Shown: positions 27,981 to 38,192, counted from the stretch's first letter. The stretch: DNA of 64,000 bases from Pseudomonadota bacterium (GCA_022709365.1 JAKLIY010000005.1:1-64000), one strand, 5' to 3'. The notes: generated from the letters alone by a model not told the origin. Numbers and translations: made by a program.

Positions 27981-29000
27981 ATGCTCAATAGCAGCGCCGT
28001 CAAAATTCCTGACCTGAATTTACCTCGGGTGAATGTCCTGTCACGTACCCTGCCCGCGTTGGCGCAACGCCTGCAGCGGTCGCTGCCCCGTTCCGAATCG
28101 GGATTGCGAGTTGTCGTAGCGGTCGTTAATGCATTGCTGGTGATTGCTTTGGCCTATTCGCTGGCGGCCTTGACCGTCGCCATGCTGACGGGCCGGGCGT
28201 CATCGCCAACCGGCATAACGTCGCCACCACCGGGAGTCATGGCGATTGACGGCGCAACCCGCCGACAGCCGGCGGATGTCGCGGCGATCCGCGCATGGCA
28301 TCTGTTTGGCAAACTGGAAACCAGTCGTCCGGGTGCCGTTCCGCCGGTCGTGATCCCCGCGACGCCGCTCAATCTGCGACTGGTCGGCATTTTCTTCGCT
28401 GATCGCGGCGGTCCCTGGGCGCTGGCGCTGATCGCGGATGGCAACAGTCTGGAGCGTGGCTATCGAGTCGGTGATGCATTGCCGGGCGGCGCCCGTCTGG
28501 AACGCATCGAGCGCGATCAGGCCGTGGTGTCCCGCAATGGACGCGAGGAAGTGCTCAAGTTACCGAAACTGGATGATCCCAATCGTCCGGTCGTCGCGCC
28601 GTCGGTCCCCTTGGAACCGGCGGTGGAACCCACTCCCGAACCAGGACCGACCACGTTCAATGCGCCGCAGGTCATCGACGCCAGCGCTGTCGCCGAGCGG
28701 CTGCGCGGTGAAGTCGCCAGTCGGCCCCAGGCGCTGGAGGAAATCGCCTTTGCCAGCCCCTACGTGCAGAACGGTCAGTTTATGGGATTCCGGTTGCGGC
28801 CTGGACGCGACCGGTCGCTGTTTCAGCAACTGGGTTTGAACGGCGGCGATGTGCTGACGGAAATCAATGGGACGCGCCTGAGCAGTCCCGCCCAGGGCCT
28901 GGCGATTTTGCAGGAACTGATGAGCGCCAGCCGGATCGACGTGCGCGTATTGCGCAACGGCGCCGAAGTTCCGCTGACTTTTACCCTGGATGGCTCGTAA
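27981..29000 (+). CDS. gspC: Type II secretion protein GspC
   Basis: GspC is the inner-membrane clamp that contacts the outer-membrane secretin. I start at ATG 27981, giving 339 residues. A membrane span (about 43-68, VVVAVVNALLVIALAYSLAAL) is followed by the periplasmic homology region (WHLFGKLE, LRLVGIFF, RVGDALPGGARLERIERDQAV). A C-terminal PDZ domain follows (GFRLRPGRD, GLNGGDVLTEINGTRL). It is upstream of gspD in the usual order. The frame extends upstream into the thioesterase gene; that part is not protein-like. Confidence 0.92.
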   Translation: MLNSSAVKIPDLNLPRVNVLSRTLPALAQRLQRSLPRSESGLRVVVAVVNALLVIALAYSLAALTVAMLTGRASSPTGITSPPPGVMAIDGATRRQPADVAAIRAWHLFGKLETSRPGAVPPVVIPATPLNLRLVGIFFADRGGPWALALIADGNSLERGYRVGDALPGGARLERIERDQAVVSRNGREEVLKLPKLDDPNRPVVAPSVPLEPAVEPTPEPGPTTFNAPQVIDASAVAERLRGEVASRPQALEEIAFASPYVQNGQFMGFRLRPGRDRSLFQQLGLNGGDVLTEINGTRLSSPAQGLAILQELMSASRIDVRVLRNGAEVPLTFTLDGS

Positions 29001-29060
29001 CGGACGCCTGGAATCGCGGGTCAACCGTTGCAGTTCTGTCCACCGACCCTGAAGACGCAG

Positions 29061-31205
29061 ATGATGATCGACTGGCTTAATCAACGGCTGACTTCTCACA
29101 GGCGATCCTGGCGGCGTCAGGCATGGGCATGGTTATTGAGTTTACTGCTTGTTCTTCCCGCCTGGGCCGCGCCAGTGACGCTCAATCTCAAGGACGCCGA
29201 CATTAACGCCCTGGTGGAAAGCATGTCGGTGCTGACCGGCAAGAACTTCATCGTCGATCCGCGCGTCAAGGGCCGGGTCACCATCATCTCCTCCAAGTCG
29301 ATGGACGAGAAGGAACTCTACGAAGTGTTCTTGGCCGTGCTGGGCGTCCACGGGTTCGCCGCTATCCCTGGCGACAAGGTCATCAAGATCGTTCCGGCAG
29401 CGGGGGCCAAACAGGAAAACGTACCCACCGTCGATCAGCAACGCCGCATCGAACCGGATCAGATCGTGACCCGCGTTATTCAAGTGCAGAACGTGTCGGC
29501 GGCGCAAATCGTGCCGATCCTGCGTCCCCTGATTCCCCCGCAAGGTCATCTGGCGGCCTACACGCCGACCAATGTCCTGATCATTTCCGACAGCGCCGCC
29601 AATGTCGAGCGCATCGCCAGCATCATCAGCCGCATTGATCTGGCCAGTAATGAGGAAGTTGAAATCGTAGCGCTGCGCCATGCCTCGGCCACCGAAATCG
29701 TGCGCGTATTGACGGCGCTGGAACAGGGGAAGACCCGCGCCGATCCCGCCGCTGGTGCAGGTAGTCCACTGCGCATGGTGGCGGATGAGCGTACCAACAG
29801 CATTTTGCTGAGCGGCGACAAGACTTCGCGGGTGCGGTTACGAACCCTGATCACCCATCTGGATACGCCGGTCGATGCGGGCGGCAATACCCAGGTTGTC
29901 TATCTGCGCTATGCCAAGGCCAAGGATTTAATGACCGTTTTGCAGGGGGTCAGCAAGAGTCTGAGCAATGACGCCGCGCGCAACGCGCCCATACCGGGTC
30001 AACCCGGCGCGCCGCCCGGCGGGAGTAGCAGTAGCAGTAGCAGTGGCGGCAGCCTGGTGGATATTCAGGCTGACGAGTCGACCAACGCCCTGGTGATCAC
30101 CGCGCCGCCGGAATTGATTCGCTCGCTGCGCTCAGTGATTGCGCAACTGGACGTGCGCCGTGCCCAAGTGTTGGTGGAGGCGGTCATCGCCGAGATTTCG
30201 GCGGAGAAAACCGCCGAGCTGGGGGTGCAATGGGTGGCGGCCGGTAATAGCGTGATTGGTTTTACCAATCTGGGCACCGAGACGACCAGCCTGGCCAATA
30301 TCATCGGGCTGGCCGCCCAGGCGGACAGCGGCGACCTGACCGCGCTGTCCGCGGCGCGCATTCCGCAGGGTATGCAAATGGCGGCCGGCGATTTCAGCGG
30401 CAACAACCGCTTTGGGGCGCTGATCAGCGCCTTGGCCAAGGATGCCGATACCAATGTACTGTCCACGCCGACGGTCGTGACCATGGATAATGAAGAGGCG
30501 GAAATCGTCGTCGGCCAGAACGTGCCGTTTGTTACCGGCAGTTATACGTCTTCAACATCCAGCGGCAGCAGCGGCAATACCAATGCGCTCGCTAATCCGT
30601 TCCAGACCATCCAGCGCGATGATGTGGGTATCAAACTCAAGGTCAAGCCGCAGATCAATGAAGGGAATGCGGTGAAGCTGGAGATCGAGCAGGAAGTGTC
30701 CAGCGTCGTACCCTCGGCCAATGCCGCGACCCAGGGTCCGACGACCAACAAGCGGTCGATCAAGACCATCGTCATGGTCGAGGATGGTCAGGTTCTGGTG
30801 CTGGGTGGGCTGATCGATGACAAGCTCGACGAGAGCGCCCAGAAAGTGCCGCTGCTGGGCGATGTCCCGCTATTAGGCAACCTGTTCCGTTACCGCAGCA
30901 CCACCAAGCTCAAGCGCAATCTGATGGTGTTTCTGCATCCGGTGATTCTGCGCGACCCGACTCAGGGGACGCTGCACACCAGCGATAAGTACAGCTACAT
31001 CCGCCAACAGCAACTTATGGCCCGGGAAAACGCCGATTATCTGTTGCCGAATGTGCAGTCGCCGGTGCTGAAGCCGCAACAGGAAGTCAAGGAACAGCGG
31101 ACGATTCTCGATTTATCCCCGCCAGTTCCGCCAGAACCGGCGCCGCCGAAATCCGCGCCACCGCCTGCTGCCGAACCGGCAGATATTGGATTCAACAACC
31201 GATGA
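29061..31205 (+). CDS. gspD: Type II secretion secretin GspD
   Basis: GspD forms the outer-membrane channel. I choose ATG 29061 (alternatives ATG 29064 and TTG 29028), giving about 714 residues with a signal peptide ending AWAA. N0 ([17 protein letters not shown]) and several N-domain repeats are seen (TDxxN-type motifs such as [18 protein letters not shown]). The C-terminal secretin domain has [22 protein letters not shown] and VLGGLIDD. A Ser-rich insert (near 30020-30055) lies in the N3 domain loop, common in this family. The last 40 residues are Pro-rich. It overlaps gspE by ATGA. Confidence 0.94.
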   Translation: MMIDWLNQRLTSHRRSWRRQAWAWLLSLLLVLPAWAAPVTLNLKDADINALVESMSVLTGKNFIVDPRVKGRVTIISSKSMDEKELYEVFLAVLGVHGFAAIPGDKVIKIVPAAGAKQENVPTVDQQRRIEPDQIVTRVIQVQNVSAAQIVPILRPLIPPQGHLAAYTPTNVLIISDSAANVERIASIISRIDLASNEEVEIVALRHASATEIVRVLTALEQGKTRADPAAGAGSPLRMVADERTNSILLSGDKTSRVRLRTLITHLDTPVDAGGNTQVVYLRYAKAKDLMTVLQGVSKSLSNDAARNAPIPGQPGAPPGGSSSSSSSGGSLVDIQADESTNALVITAPPELIRSLRSVIAQLDVRRAQVLVEAVIAEISAEKTAELGVQWVAAGNSVIGFTNLGTETTSLANIIGLAAQADSGDLTALSAARIPQGMQMAAGDFSGNNRFGALISALAKDADTNVLSTPTVVTMDNEEAEIVVGQNVPFVTGSYTSSTSSGSSGNTNALANPFQTIQRDDVGIKLKVKPQINEGNAVKLEIEQEVSSVVPSANAATQGPTTNKRSIKTIVMVEDGQVLVLGGLIDDKLDESAQKVPLLGDVPLLGNLFRYRSTTKLKRNLMVFLHPVILRDPTQGTLHTSDKYSYIRQQQLMARENADYLLPNVQSPVLKPQQEVKEQRTILDLSPPVPPEPAPPKSAPPPAAEPADIGFNNR

Positions 31206-32713
31206 GCATGGCGCCGGAACCGACCGCGTCGAGTGAACCGCTGCCGGTCCGGCGGTTGCCTTATGCTTTCGCCAAGCGGCATGGGGTGTTGGTGCTGGAT
31301 GAACGCGAGGGCGAAGTTAACATTGCCTATCGGCCCGGCGTCAGCGTCCACAGCCTGGCGGAACTGCGCCGTCATTTGCACACCCCATTACGCCCGGTTC
31401 CCGTTCCCGCCGACCGCTTCGAGCGCCTGTTGCAGGACGCCTACGAGGGCGACAGCGATGGCGCGCAGCGCATGATGGAAGACTTCGGCGATGAGATCGA
31501 CCTGAATCAGGTCGCGTTGAGTCTGCCGGAACCGGAGGATTTGCTGGAAAGCGCCGATGATGCGCCGATCATTCGCCTGATCAACGCTCTGTTGACCGAG
31601 GCGATCAAGGAAAACGCCTCGGACATTCATATTGAATCGTTCGAAAACCGGCTGTTGGTGCGCTTCCGGGTGGACGGGGTGCTGCGGGAAGCGTTGCAGC
31701 CGCCGCGCACGCTGGGACCGTTACTGGTCTCGCGGGTCAAGGTCATGGCCCATCTGGACATCGCCGAGAAGCGGCTGCCGCAGGATGGGCGGATTTCCCT
31801 CAAAGTCGCCGGGCGACCGGTCGATGTGCGGGTTTCGACCCTGCCGACCGGCCACGGCGAGCGGGTGGTGTTGCGGCTGCTGGACAAACGCGAAGGCCGG
31901 CTGGACTTGCAACATCTGGGCATGGAGCCAAAGGACGAAACGCGGTTGCTGAAATTGATCCACCGTCCGCACGGCATCCTGCTGGTCACGGGACCCACCG
32001 GCTCCGGCAAAACGACGACGCTGTACGCCGGACTGATTCAGTTGAATGACCGCAAGCGCAACATCATGACCGTCGAGGATCCCATCGAATATTACCTGGA
32101 TGGCATCAGCCAGACGCAGGTCAACACCAAGGTGGAAATGACCTTTGCCCGGGGTCTGCGCGCCATTCTGCGCCAGGACCCGGATGTGGTGATGGTCGGC
32201 GAAATCCGCGATTTGGAGACGGCGGAGATTGCCGTGCAGGCGTCGTTGACGGGTCATTTAGTGTTATCCACCTTGCACACCAACAGCGCGGTGGGGGCCA
32301 TGACCCGGTTGCGCGATATGGGCGTTGAGCCGTTTCTGCTGTCCTCCTCGCTGATCGGCGTGCTGGCCCAGCGGCTGGTGCGCAAACTGTGTCCTCATTG
32401 CAAACTGGCCTATCCAGCAACGCTGGCAGATTGCCAAGTGTTGAATGTTGACTCGGCAACGCCGCCGACGCTGTACGCCCCGGTCGGTTGCGAGCGCTGC
32501 AATCAGTCCGGCTACCGGGGCCGCACCGGCATCTTCGAGTTGGTGGTGGTAGACGAGACGATGCAGACGCTGATTCATGAAGGTCACGGCGAGCAGGAAC
32601 TGGAACGCCACGCCCGCTTATCCAGTTCCAGTATCCGCGATGATGGCCGGCGACGGGTGCTGGCTGGCGATACCGCACTGGCGGAACTGGTGCGGGTCAC
32701 GCGGGAGGATTAA
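31202..32713 (+). CDS. gspE: Type II secretion ATPase GspE
   Basis: GspE powers pseudopilus assembly. The 503-residue protein has the Walker A loop [10 protein letters not shown] at 264-273, an Asp-box region ([17 protein letters not shown]), Walker B ([17 protein letters not shown]), the His box ([11 protein letters not shown]) and a tetra-Cys zinc motif (CPHC at 397-400 with a later CERC). It begins in the gspD stop (ATGA) and its stop overlaps the gspF start by one base (TAATG), so translation of the three is linked. Confidence 0.95.
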   Translation: MSMAPEPTASSEPLPVRRLPYAFAKRHGVLVLDEREGEVNIAYRPGVSVHSLAELRRHLHTPLRPVPVPADRFERLLQDAYEGDSDGAQRMMEDFGDEIDLNQVALSLPEPEDLLESADDAPIIRLINALLTEAIKENASDIHIESFENRLLVRFRVDGVLREALQPPRTLGPLLVSRVKVMAHLDIAEKRLPQDGRISLKVAGRPVDVRVSTLPTGHGERVVLRLLDKREGRLDLQHLGMEPKDETRLLKLIHRPHGILLVTGPTGSGKTTTLYAGLIQLNDRKRNIMTVEDPIEYYLDGISQTQVNTKVEMTFARGLRAILRQDPDVVMVGEIRDLETAEIAVQASLTGHLVLSTLHTNSAVGAMTRLRDMGVEPFLLSSSLIGVLAQRLVRKLCPHCKLAYPATLADCQVLNVDSATPPTLYAPVGCERCNQSGYRGRTGIFELVVVDETMQTLIHEGHGEQELERHARLSSSSIRDDGRRRVLAGDTALAELVRVTRED

Positions 32714-33924
32714 TGCCCGCTTTTCAATACGCTGCACTCGATGACCAGGGCCGCCAGCGCAAAGGTCTGATCGAAGCTGACACCCCGCGCATGGCCCGCC
32801 AGTTGTTGCGGGAACGCGGTATGAATCCGCTCGGCGTTGAAGAAGTCGCCAGTCAGGAACGCAGTCGCGGCCATCAATGGTTCCGTCCGCGTATCAGCCC
32901 GACGGATTTAGCCTTGATCACCCGGCAATTGGCGACCTTGGTTGGCTCTGGCCTGCCGCTGGAGGAGGCGCTGGGTGCAGTGGCGCGGCAGGCCGAACGG
33001 ACGCGCTTGAGCGGGTTGCTGCTGGCGGTGCGCGCCCGAGTGCTGGAAGGGCATACCTTGGCGACGGCGTTGCGGGATTTTCCCAGCGTGTTCCCGGAAC
33101 TGTACCGGGCAACGGTGGCGGCGGGTGAACAGTCCGGCCATCTCGATGTGGTGTTTGAGCGGCTGGCTGATTACACCGAAGCCCGCCAGCAGATGCGCCA
33201 GAAGGTCGGTTTGGCGCTGTTTTATCCGTTGTTGCTGACCGGGGTTGCTATCCTGGTCGTGGCTGGCCTGCTGACGTATGTGGTGCCGCAAGTGGTTCAG
33301 GTGTTCAGCAGTCTGAATCAGCAGTTGCCCGCCTTGACCCGGGGGTTGATCGCGCTCAGCGATTTTTTGCGTCAATACGGTTGGTTATTGCTGAGTGGGC
33401 TAGCGATGGGCGTAGTCAGTTGGGTCTACGCGCTGCGCCGGATCAGTTTCAAACGGCGGGTGCATCAAGCCCTGCTGAAATTACCCTTGATCGCCCGGCT
33501 GACGCGGGGCGCGAATACCGCCCGCTTCGCCCGCACCTTCAGCATTTTGATGGCCAGCGGTGTGCCGGTGCTGGAAGCGTTGCGCATTTCCGCGCAGGTG
33601 ATGAGCAATTTGCCGATGCGGGAAGCCGTCGAACAGGCGGCAGTGCGGGTAAAGGAAGGAGCCAGTCTGCAAAAAGCCATCAGCAACAGCGGCTATTTTC
33701 CGCCGATGACCGTGCAACTGATCGCCAGCGGCGAGGCCAGTGGCCGGCTGGAGAATATGCTGGAACGGGCGGCAGTGCAGCAGGAACGCGAGACTGAAAC
33801 GCTGATTGCGGCGTTACTGGGCATTTTCGAGCCGATGCTGATTCTGGTGATGGGCGGGGTGGTGCTGGTGATCGTGCTGGCGATTCTGCTGCCGATCTTC
33901 GATCTCAATCAGTTAGTGCGATGA
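32713..33924 (+). CDS. gspF: Type II secretion membrane platform protein GspF
   Basis: The 403-residue protein has the duplicated T2SSF domain with three membrane spans (about 168-198, 218-240 and 372-395) and the motifs RQLATLVGSGLPLEEAL and ARFARTFSILMASGVPVLEAL at the start of each half. It anchors GspE and the pseudopilus. It ends the block: the pseudopilin genes gspG-K and the rest (gspL-N) do not follow here. The 3' end overlaps the convergent cysteine desulfurase gene by 12 bases. Confidence 0.95.
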   Translation: MPAFQYAALDDQGRQRKGLIEADTPRMARQLLRERGMNPLGVEEVASQERSRGHQWFRPRISPTDLALITRQLATLVGSGLPLEEALGAVARQAERTRLSGLLLAVRARVLEGHTLATALRDFPSVFPELYRATVAAGEQSGHLDVVFERLADYTEARQQMRQKVGLALFYPLLLTGVAILVVAGLLTYVVPQVVQVFSSLNQQLPALTRGLIALSDFLRQYGWLLLSGLAMGVVSWVYALRRISFKRRVHQALLKLPLIARLTRGANTARFARTFSILMASGVPVLEALRISAQVMSNLPMREAVEQAAVRVKEGASLQKAISNSGYFPPMTVQLIASGEASGRLENMLERAAVQQERETETLIAALLGIFEPMLILVMGGVVLVIVLAILLPIFDLNQLVR

Positions 33925-35091
33925 AGGCCAGAGCGGCGAGAGTTCCCGCAGCCGCTGAACCGCTGCGCTGATAGCCTGAACCGCCTGATCAATCTCCTCA
34001 ACCGTCGTGAAGCGGCCCAGGCTGAAGCGAACGGCTCCGCGTGCGCGAACGGCGTCGCAGCCCATGGCGCGCAGCACATGGGAAGGTTCATTGCCCGCTG
34101 ACGTGCAGGCGGAACCGGTGGAAACGGCGATATTCGGCACGTCCGCCAGCAGGGCTTCAGCGGTAATGCTGGCAAAGCTGACGTTGAGAATACCCGCGAC
34201 ACACTGTTCCGCATGGCCGTTGCGCGTCACTTCACCCAAGGTAGCCAACGCCCGCCATAATCGGTCGCGCAATTCGGCAATCCGCGCCGGTTCGACCGCC
34301 ATCTGCTCACGGGCGATGCGAAACGCTTCACCCATCGCCACGATTTGATGGGTCGGCAAGGTGCCGGCGCGCAAGCCGCGTTCCTGACCACCGCCATACA
34401 GCAACGGCTCCAACCGCACCCGCACCGGACGTTGCCGGACGTACAACGCGCCGACGCCTTTGGGGCCGTACAGCTTGTGGGCGCTGAGGCTGAGCAAATC
34501 CACCGGCCAGGTTTGCAAATCAATCGGTAGTTTACCGGCACTCTGGGCAGCATCGACATGCAGGAGAACGCCGCGCTCGCGGGTTAATGCGCCAATCGCC
34601 GCCAAATCCTGGATGACGCCGGTTTCATTGTTGACGTGCATCAGCGACGCCAGCACCGTGTCCGGGCGCAGCGCCGCCGCGATTCTTGCCAATGGAATCC
34701 GGCCATCCGGGTCTGGATCGAGATAAGTGACCGTGCCGCCGTCCCGCTCCAGCCGTCGGCAAATATCGAGGATGGCCTTGTGTTCGGTCTTGGCGGTGAG
34801 CAGATGCCGACCCTTGCGGGCGTTGGCGCGCATGACGCCGAACAGGGCCAGGTTATTGGCCTCAGTAGCGCCGGAAGTCCAGAGGAGATCGCCGGGATCG
34901 GCGTTGATGAGCGCGGCGACCTCGGCGCGAGCGGTTTCAACCGCCTGCGCCGCTTGTCGGCCAAAGTAATGGGTAGTGGAAGCGGGGTTGCCGAAGACGC
35001 CGGCCAGAGTTAAATGCCGCCCTAATCGGGCGGCAACCTGGGGATCAACCGGCGTCGTGGCCGCATAATCGAGATAAATCGGCGAGCGCAT
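33913..35091 (-). CDS. iscS: Cysteine desulfurase (IscS/NifS type)
   Basis: The 392-residue PLP enzyme moves sulfur from cysteine to Fe-S scaffold proteins. The start IYLDYAATTPVDPQV, ATEANNLALFG, and the Lys region SLSAHKLYGPKGVGALYV are standard; the persulfide loop is STGSACTSAGNEPSHVLRAMG. It lies 17 bases downstream of an IscR-like gene on the same strand, as in isc operons. No iscU, iscA, hscBA or fdx follow; the next gene is convergent. Other NifS-like roles are possible, but the neighbour favours IscS. Confidence 0.88.
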   Translation of the reverse strand: MRSPIYLDYAATTPVDPQVAARLGRHLTLAGVFGNPASTTHYFGRQAAQAVETARAEVAALINADPGDLLWTSGATEANNLALFGVMRANARKGRHLLTAKTEHKAILDICRRLERDGGTVTYLDPDPDGRIPLARIAAALRPDTVLASLMHVNNETGVIQDLAAIGALTRERGVLLHVDAAQSAGKLPIDLQTWPVDLLSLSAHKLYGPKGVGALYVRQRPVRVRLEPLLYGGGQERGLRAGTLPTHQIVAMGEAFRIAREQMAVEPARIAELRDRLWRALATLGEVTRNGHAEQCVAGILNVSFASITAEALLADVPNIAVSTGSACTSAGNEPSHVLRAMGCDAVRARGAVRFSLGRFTTVEEIDQAVQAISAAVQRLRELSPLWPSSH

Positions 35092-35108
35092 CGTCCTGCG
35101 CCCTCCGG

Positions 35109-35600
35109 TTACATCATGGCCGCAGGAATGGGTAACGGTTTTATGGGTTGTTCCCGCCGGCGCGCATGTTGGCGATGCATCACCACCTCATCGTAGGCCG
35201 CCGGACGCTCGACGAACTGGGCCAGCGTGATACCTTCGAGGAAGGTGAAAATTTGCCGGCTCAGGTCCGTCCATAGTTTATGGGTCAGGCAGCGCTGACC
35301 GCCCTGGCAATTTTCCTGGCCGCAGCAGCGGGTGGCGTCCATCCGTTCGTCGACGGCGCTGATAATATTCGCGATGGTAATACGGTCCGGCATGAGCGCC
35401 AGCCGATAACCGCCGCCGGGTCCGCGCACCCCTTCGACCAGGCCGCGCCGGCGCAATTTGGCGAACAACTGTTCCAGATAGGAGAGGGAGATTCCCTGGC
35501 ACAGGGAGATTTCAGCCAGCGTGACCGGGCCGTGCCGGTCATGGATGGCAAGATGCATCATGGCGGTCACCGCGTAGCGACCTTTGGTTGAGAGTTTCAT
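35109..35600 (-). CDS. iscR: Rrf2-family Fe-S regulator IscR
   Basis: The proper start is ATG 35600 ([14 protein letters not shown]), giving 163 residues; the in-frame ATG at 35633 adds an atypical extension. The winged-helix DNA-binding half includes [21 protein letters not shown]. Three Cys in the cluster region ([13 protein letters not shown]) supply the [2Fe-2S] ligands of IscR. It regulates Fe-S genes and usually represses its own operon. It precedes iscS. Confidence 0.92.
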   Translation of the reverse strand: MKLSTKGRYAVTAMMHLAIHDRHGPVTLAEISLCQGISLSYLEQLFAKLRRRGLVEGVRGPGGGYRLALMPDRITIANIISAVDERMDATRCCGQENCQGGQRCLTHKLWTDLSRQIFTFLEGITLAQFVERPAAYDEVVMHRQHARRREQPIKPLPIPAAMM

Positions 35601-35659
35601 GGCATTACCTTTAAAGTGACTAAAATGAGACAATTCATGACTATTTATCTGTGGAAACT

Positions 35660-35687
35660 ATATTACCCTACCTGATTAGTCAACTAA
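35660..35687 (-). promoter_or_regulatory. Putative IscR type 1 operator and promoter of iscRS
   Basis: On the minus strand the sequence reads TTAGTTGACTAATCAGGTAG then GGTAATAT. This resembles the type 1 IscR motif (ATAGTTGACT...GGTAT) and includes a TTGACT -35-like hexamer. It lies about 60-85 bases before the iscR start, where autoregulation is expected. The match is by eye. Confidence 0.5.
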
Positions 35688-35689
35688 TT

Positions 35690-36280
35690 TGGCCGGACAA
35701 CGCCCGGAAGAGGGCAGGTTTGTACAAGAATTCTCCGGCGGGCCGGCGCGGCGGGAGCAAGGAATTGGGGCAGGAAACCGGCGGCGCGCTGGGCATGAGA
35801 AGAGGCAAGCTGTCGCAGTTGATGATAACGATGATGGTAAAAACTAGCTGGAAAAGATTTTTTGGAAGTAGGCGAGGAAGTTGGGGTTGGTTTGGCAGCG
35901 GCCAGACTGTTCTCTATTGTTACGCATTAAGGCTTATTGGCAGGAATAATGGGTCTTTGCACCGACACATTTTCAGAGGATTTTCAAGAAATAGGGGGAT
36001 TGAAATGTGACGGCGTGGTTTGGGATGATGACGGTTATGGATTTTTGCGCTGGATCAGCCAACGGGTGCGGTCAGCGCGGAAAGCTGACGCTTTTGCTTG
36101 GCGGATTATTGACGCCTTATTATGCTTATGCAAAGCACTTACTAAATTAGTAAGTTGCTTGAAGCAAACCCGATTAAGTATCAAATTTGATGTAAAATAA
36201 GGTGTCGTTTATGGCGCCTACCTCATGTTAGGCCATACTGATTTTCTTACTATCGCTACTTGTAGCAATGAGGAAGATTT
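35690..36280. other. 590-base gap with falling GC and a palindrome
   Basis: I see no gene with a believable start or protein composition. The 36137-36155 palindrome (ACTTACTAAATTAGTAAGT, symmetric but for the centre) extends with AGC/GCT on the flanks and one bulge, so it could be an operator or a hairpin. GC content drops through this gap, marking the left edge of the AT-rich segment to 37700. Confidence 0.4.
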
Positions 36281-37003
36281 ATGTCAAAGCTGAAGTTAGT
36301 GGTAGGGAATTGCTTTTTAACCGGAGTATTTATATTAAACTCAGGCTGTGCCGTATTACCAGAACAGCCTATACAGCCTATACAGACAATATACATAGTA
36401 AAGAAGGGGGATACATTAGGTAAAATTTCCCAAGAAATGACGGGCAGTCAAGATAATTCGAAAGCTATCGCCGATTATAATGGAATCAAAAATCAAAATC
36501 GTATTGAAATAGGACAGCGTTTAGTTATACCCGCCAACTTAAGCATCATTAGTGTTGATCGTTCAGTAGAACAGACGGTTAGTACGACGGATTCAGCACC
36601 TACAGAATCATCCCCCGAAGAAGCTCAAGCTGCCACTGCCATAGTCGGCGCAATAGTTGGTGGAGTTATTAGTGGAGTTATAAATAATATGATTGAAAAA
36701 GGACAGAGTACCCATCAAAAAAATTCAGGCAGACAAAAAAATCACAATCTTGGCCGCTTTGCGGACGGAGTACCCGAGTACCTACAAAAATCAGCTTCAC
36801 CAGGAAAGCTAAACAATCAAAATCGTGATGAAGAACGTGGGGGATCTGCTGGCCCGAGCGGCGCAAAAAATCGTGATGGAGAACGTGGGGGGTCTGCTGG
36901 CCCGAGCGGCGCAAAAAATCGTGATGGAGAACGTGGGGGGTCTGCTGGCCCGAGCGGCGCAAAAAATCGTGATGGAAAACGCAATAGGAAACCAGATCGT
37001 TGA
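36281..37003 (+). CDS. LysM lipoprotein with C-terminal 16-residue repeats
   Basis: The 240-residue protein has a lipobox LNSGC (C23) and a LysM domain (about 38-84: YIVKKGDTLGKISQEM, GQRLVIP) that binds peptidoglycan. A Gly-zipper-like segment follows (AIVGAIVGGVISGVINNMI, about 114-132). The last third is three full copies plus a part copy of NRDGERGGSAGPSGAK, encoded by 48-bp DNA repeats. A GAGGAAG site precedes the ATG. Base composition is AT-richer than flanking genes except in the repeat, suggesting transfer. Envelope location is clear; function unknown. Confidence 0.75.
   Translation: MSKLKLVVGNCFLTGVFILNSGCAVLPEQPIQPIQTIYIVKKGDTLGKISQEMTGSQDNSKAIADYNGIKNQNRIEIGQRLVIPANLSIISVDRSVEQTVSTTDSAPTESSPEEAQAATAIVGAIVGGVISGVINNMIEKGQSTHQKNSGRQKNHNLGRFADGVPEYLQKSASPGKLNNQNRDEERGGSAGPSGAKNRDGERGGSAGPSGAKNRDGERGGSAGPSGAKNRDGKRNRKPDR
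36821..36988 (+). repeat. 48-bp tandem repeat, 3.5 copies, in coding sequence
   Basis: Copies at 36821-36868, 36869-36916 and 36917-36964 plus a partial fourth. Copies 2 and 3 are identical; copy 1 differs at two positions. Because 48 is a multiple of three, reading frames stay open. It varies the tail of the LysM lipoprotein by whole 16-residue units. Confidence 0.9.
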
Positions 37004-37109
37004 AGGTCTTAACTGATAAAGGCTTCCAGAATTACGCTTTCTGATGCGGTTATTTCAAATTCATTGCTGAACAAAGAGAAATGATCTATGAAATTAGAGG
37101 TATTTTTAT

Positions 37110-37427
37110 ATGAACTTACAAACCGCTGTTAACCAAAACCAAGAGCAAATCTTGATCAAAATCATACGTAATTTGCCACCTTCCAGAGTAGATGAGCTAT
37201 TAGATTTTGCGCGTTTCCTGGAAGGACAAATTCTTGCTGAAAAATTAACCCAAGGAGAAGATTCGGCTCAAATTGAAGCTGATAATGATCGATGGGATGC
37301 ACTACTTGCAACTGATGAATCACAAAAAATGCTGGAGTGTTTGTCTAACGAGGCATTAAATGAACATCGATCAGGTAAAACAAAACCGATGAAATTTAGT
37401 AATAAAGGGCGGATCATGCCAGGATGA
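37110..37427 (+). CDS. Probable antitoxin of a type II toxin-antitoxin pair
   Basis: The 105-residue protein is mainly helical with NLPPSRVDELLDFARFLEGQ, a segment common in small DUF2281-like and cyanobacterial antitoxin-type proteins. The C-terminal part is charged and probably flexible, as is usual where antitoxins wrap the toxin. Its stop overlaps the start of the RelE/ParE-like gene (ATGA). AT-rich codons differ from the chromosome around it. Role inferred mostly from the partner. Confidence 0.65.
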   Translation: MNLQTAVNQNQEQILIKIIRNLPPSRVDELLDFARFLEGQILAEKLTQGEDSAQIEADNDRWDALLATDESQKMLECLSNEALNEHRSGKTKPMKFSNKGRIMPG

Positions 37428-37693
37428 AGTCAATAACAACCTCACAGTTTTGGAAGCTTTATGAGGAATTGCCTGAAGACGTGAAAAGCCGGGCGGATAG
37501 TGCTTATGAGTTGTGGCAAATTAATCCCCATGCGCATGGTCTATATTTCAAACGAGTAGGAAAGAAACAGCCTGTTTATTCAGTTCGTATCGGCATTAAC
37601 TACCGGGCGCTTGGCATACTTGAGGAGGATGCCGTTTTGTGGTTTTGGATTGGCGCTCATGACGAATACGAACGAATGTTGAAGCACCTATAA
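37424..37693 (+). CDS. RelE/ParE-like toxin
   Basis: The 89-residue product fits the size and pattern of RelE/ParE-superfamily toxins: a two-helix start (FWKLYEELPEDVKSRADSAYELWQ), then YFKRVGKKQPVYSVRIGINYRALGI, and an ending VLWFWIGAHDEYERMLKHL with the conserved H-x-x-Y motif. Such proteins cut mRNA at the ribosome or inhibit gyrase. It is translationally coupled to the preceding antitoxin gene. The superfamily call is reasonable; the target is unknown. Confidence 0.72.
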   Translation: MKSITTSQFWKLYEELPEDVKSRADSAYELWQINPHAHGLYFKRVGKKQPVYSVRIGINYRALGILEEDAVLWFWIGAHDEYERMLKHL

Positions 37694-37713
37694 TTGGTGC
37701 TTTCAGATAGACT

Positions 37714-38192
37714 TCAAGCCGGATGAATGAGAGGTTCGGTAAAGCAATGGCCCTGCCGCAGGCAGTAACTCAGCCATTTATAGAGAAAGCGGTTCATCCG
37801 CCAGCGCCGGTAGAGACTGGCGCGATCCATGCGCTCTTCATCAGGGAAATGACTGGAAAAAACCAGGTCATGCCGCAAATGTACCGTCATTGCCTCGGCC
37901 TGTCGGGCATCGTGATACACCCGGATGCGTAAATCAGGCTCAGCGATGGGCGGGCCATCCTCGCCGCCGAACTGATAGGTCAGGATCAGTTCACTGGTAT
38001 AGCGGCAACGCTCAATAATTCGCAGATGCAAGTCCAGGCCGCCCGGCGTCTGCGAGACCCGAACCGCTGCCGCTGGCGGCATGACCGGCAGCAACCGGCG
38101 AATCTGTATGTAATTGCGTTCATACAGATCCATCAGCGCGGAAAAACTCCCCGGCGTATTGTGCAACCACGGGCTGATGGTGGGCAGCAGAA

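Noticed and set aside
35651-36010. A 119-codon frame after iscR
   Set aside because: No ribosome-binding site, Trp/Arg/Gly-rich random-looking product, and overlap with the iscR promoter region.
36821-36988. CRISPR array
   Set aside because: The repeats are head-to-tail with no unique spacers and are part of a coding sequence.
36825-37016. A second protein read from the 48-bp repeats in another frame
   Set aside because: Its amphipathic repeat looks attractive, but it has no ribosome-binding site and sits inside the LysM lipoprotein gene; the openness follows from the 48-base period. Kept only as an observation.
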